From the NCBI GenBank assembly GCA_963681505.1, contig OY811977.1:1-64000 (forward strand): 64,000 nt of DNA. Direction: 5' to 3'. Of this stretch, positions 63,096 through 64,000 are shown piece by piece. Below the pieces are notes generated by a model. That model was not told the DNA's origin, ran no database searches, and worked only from the letters and a program-made list of their open reading frames with translations. A program made the position numbers and the translations under genes. Origin of the DNA: Eunapius fragilis. Taxonomy: Eukaryota; Porifera; Demospongiae; Spongillida; Spongillidae. Every line of letters begins with the position of its first letter. The first letter of the stretch is position 1.

Positions 63096-64000
63096 CCATA
63101 CATTTCTATGGGTGAAAATTGGCTATCTTCCCACCAAGGTGTTAATAAAACAAACTAGTGGAGTTGCGATCCTACTTCATGGAACGAACGAGTAACCTGT
63201 TTTCTTTCTCTAAATAATGCCTCCTCTATAATCAGCTCATTGGTTTGGCTGTACCATGCAAATAGATTAGTGGTTCCCTCCCATACATTTCTATGGGAGA
63301 AAATTGGCTATGTTCCAACCAAGGTGTTAATATAACAAACTATTGGAGTTGCGATATGTATTCATGGAACGAACGACTAACCTGTTTTCTTTCTCTTAAT
63401 AATGCCTCCTCTATTATCAGCTCATTGGTTTGGCTGTACCATGCAAATAGATTAGTGGTTCCCTCCCATACATTTCTATGGGAGAAAATTGGCTATGTTC
63501 CAACCAAGGTGTTAAATTAACAAACTATTGGAGTTGCGATATGTATTCATGAAACGAACGAATAACCTGTTTTCTTTCTCTATATAATGCCTCCTTTATA
63601 ATCAGCTCATTGGTTTGGCTGTACCATGCAAATAGATTAGTGGTTCCCTCCCATACATTTCTGTGGGTGAAAATTGGCTATCTTCCCACCAAGGTGTTAA
63701 TAAAACAAACTAGTGGAGTTGCGATCCTACTTCATGGAACGAACGAGTAACCTGTTTTCTTTCTCTAAATAATGCCTCCTCTATAATCAGCTCATTGGTT
63801 TGGCTGTACCATGCAAATAGATTAGTGGTTCCCTCCCATACATTTCTATGGGAGAAAATTGGCTATGTTCCAACCAAGGTGTTAATATTACAAACTATTG
63901 GAGTTGCGATATGTATTCATGGAACGAACGACTAACCTGTTTTCTTTCTCTTAATAATGCCTCCTCTATTATCAGCTCATTGGTTTGGCTGTACCATGCA

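Larger units (their letters stand above)
22999..64000 (+). repeat. 185-bp satellite array, right block (about 222 monomers, runs off right edge)
   Basis: Continues the same satellite in the same orientation to the window end. Spacing between equivalent sites is a multiple of 185, apart from single-base deletions in some monomers (CCCACAAGG near 26876, 29835 and 31314; ATTAGTGTTCC near 40515, 44954, 49393 and 51057). Adds type C monomers (CTATGCGACAAAATTGG with GTTGTGATCC) and type D monomers (GTTAATATTAC with GAACGAACGACTAACC). Nearly every monomer keeps ATGCAAAT. No gene or other insertion is seen in these 41 kb. Confidence 0.97.

Noticed and set aside
13446..64000. Dozens of 60-96 codon frames such as those starting at 14270, 15566, 39987 and 63293
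   Set aside because: They are the same satellite monomer read in one frame. 185 is not divisible by 3, so each frame ends after about one and a half monomers; there is no sign of selection on codons.
13446..64000. CRISPR-like array (regular repeats)
   Set aside because: There are no unique spacers: the entire 185-bp unit repeats head to tail, in a genome with introns. It is a satellite.

Overview
The window looks like nuclear DNA of an animal or other metazoan-like eukaryote. The evidence is a split gene with very short GT-AG introns (61, 76 and 72 bp), short TTAGGG/CCCTAA-type tracts, abundant microsatellites, a non-LTR retrotransposon and a very long tandem satellite. Tiny introns and this kind of retrotransposon would fit an early-branching marine invertebrate such as a sponge, but that is inference; no marker gene fixes the taxon. 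There are no operons, rRNA, tRNA, CRISPR or prokaryotic signals.

Layout. (1) 1-2478, minus strand: the 5' part of a protein-coding gene in four exons, recovered by joining reading frames across consistent splice sites. It encodes at least about 756 residues, with a proline-rich segment, a basic nuclear-localisation-like patch and a C-terminal SET-like region that runs off the left edge. (2) 2479-7585: gene-poor, AT-rich repeat terrain, with several copies of a repeat carrying internal poly-A and a two-copy 1.3-1.4 kb tandem duplication that contains a 32-34 bp inverted repeat and a short conserved minus-strand frame. (3) 7586-9600: a run of 31 G, a perfect 62-bp inverted repeat with a 5-nt loop, diverged duplicated segments and many dinucleotide tracts. 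(4) 9351-13445: two related segments flanking a minisatellite with a 43-44 bp unit (about 35 units); the right-hand segment ends in a short CCCTAA tract. (5) 13446-64000: a 185-bp satellite, about 265 monomers, running off the right edge, interrupted once by a 1473-bp 5'-truncated non-LTR retrotransposon (21526-22998) with an 11-bp target-site duplication.

The most notable parts are the satellite and the split gene. The satellite has at least three monomer types, mosaic monomers, and nested higher-order repeats of 2, 4, 6, 8, 9, 16, 19 and 24 monomers. It keeps the octamer ATGCAAAT and a small palindrome in nearly every unit. It is a candidate centromeric or heterochromatic array, but nothing in the window proves that role. 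Apart from the split gene and the retrotransposon fragment, I see no convincing protein-coding gene.
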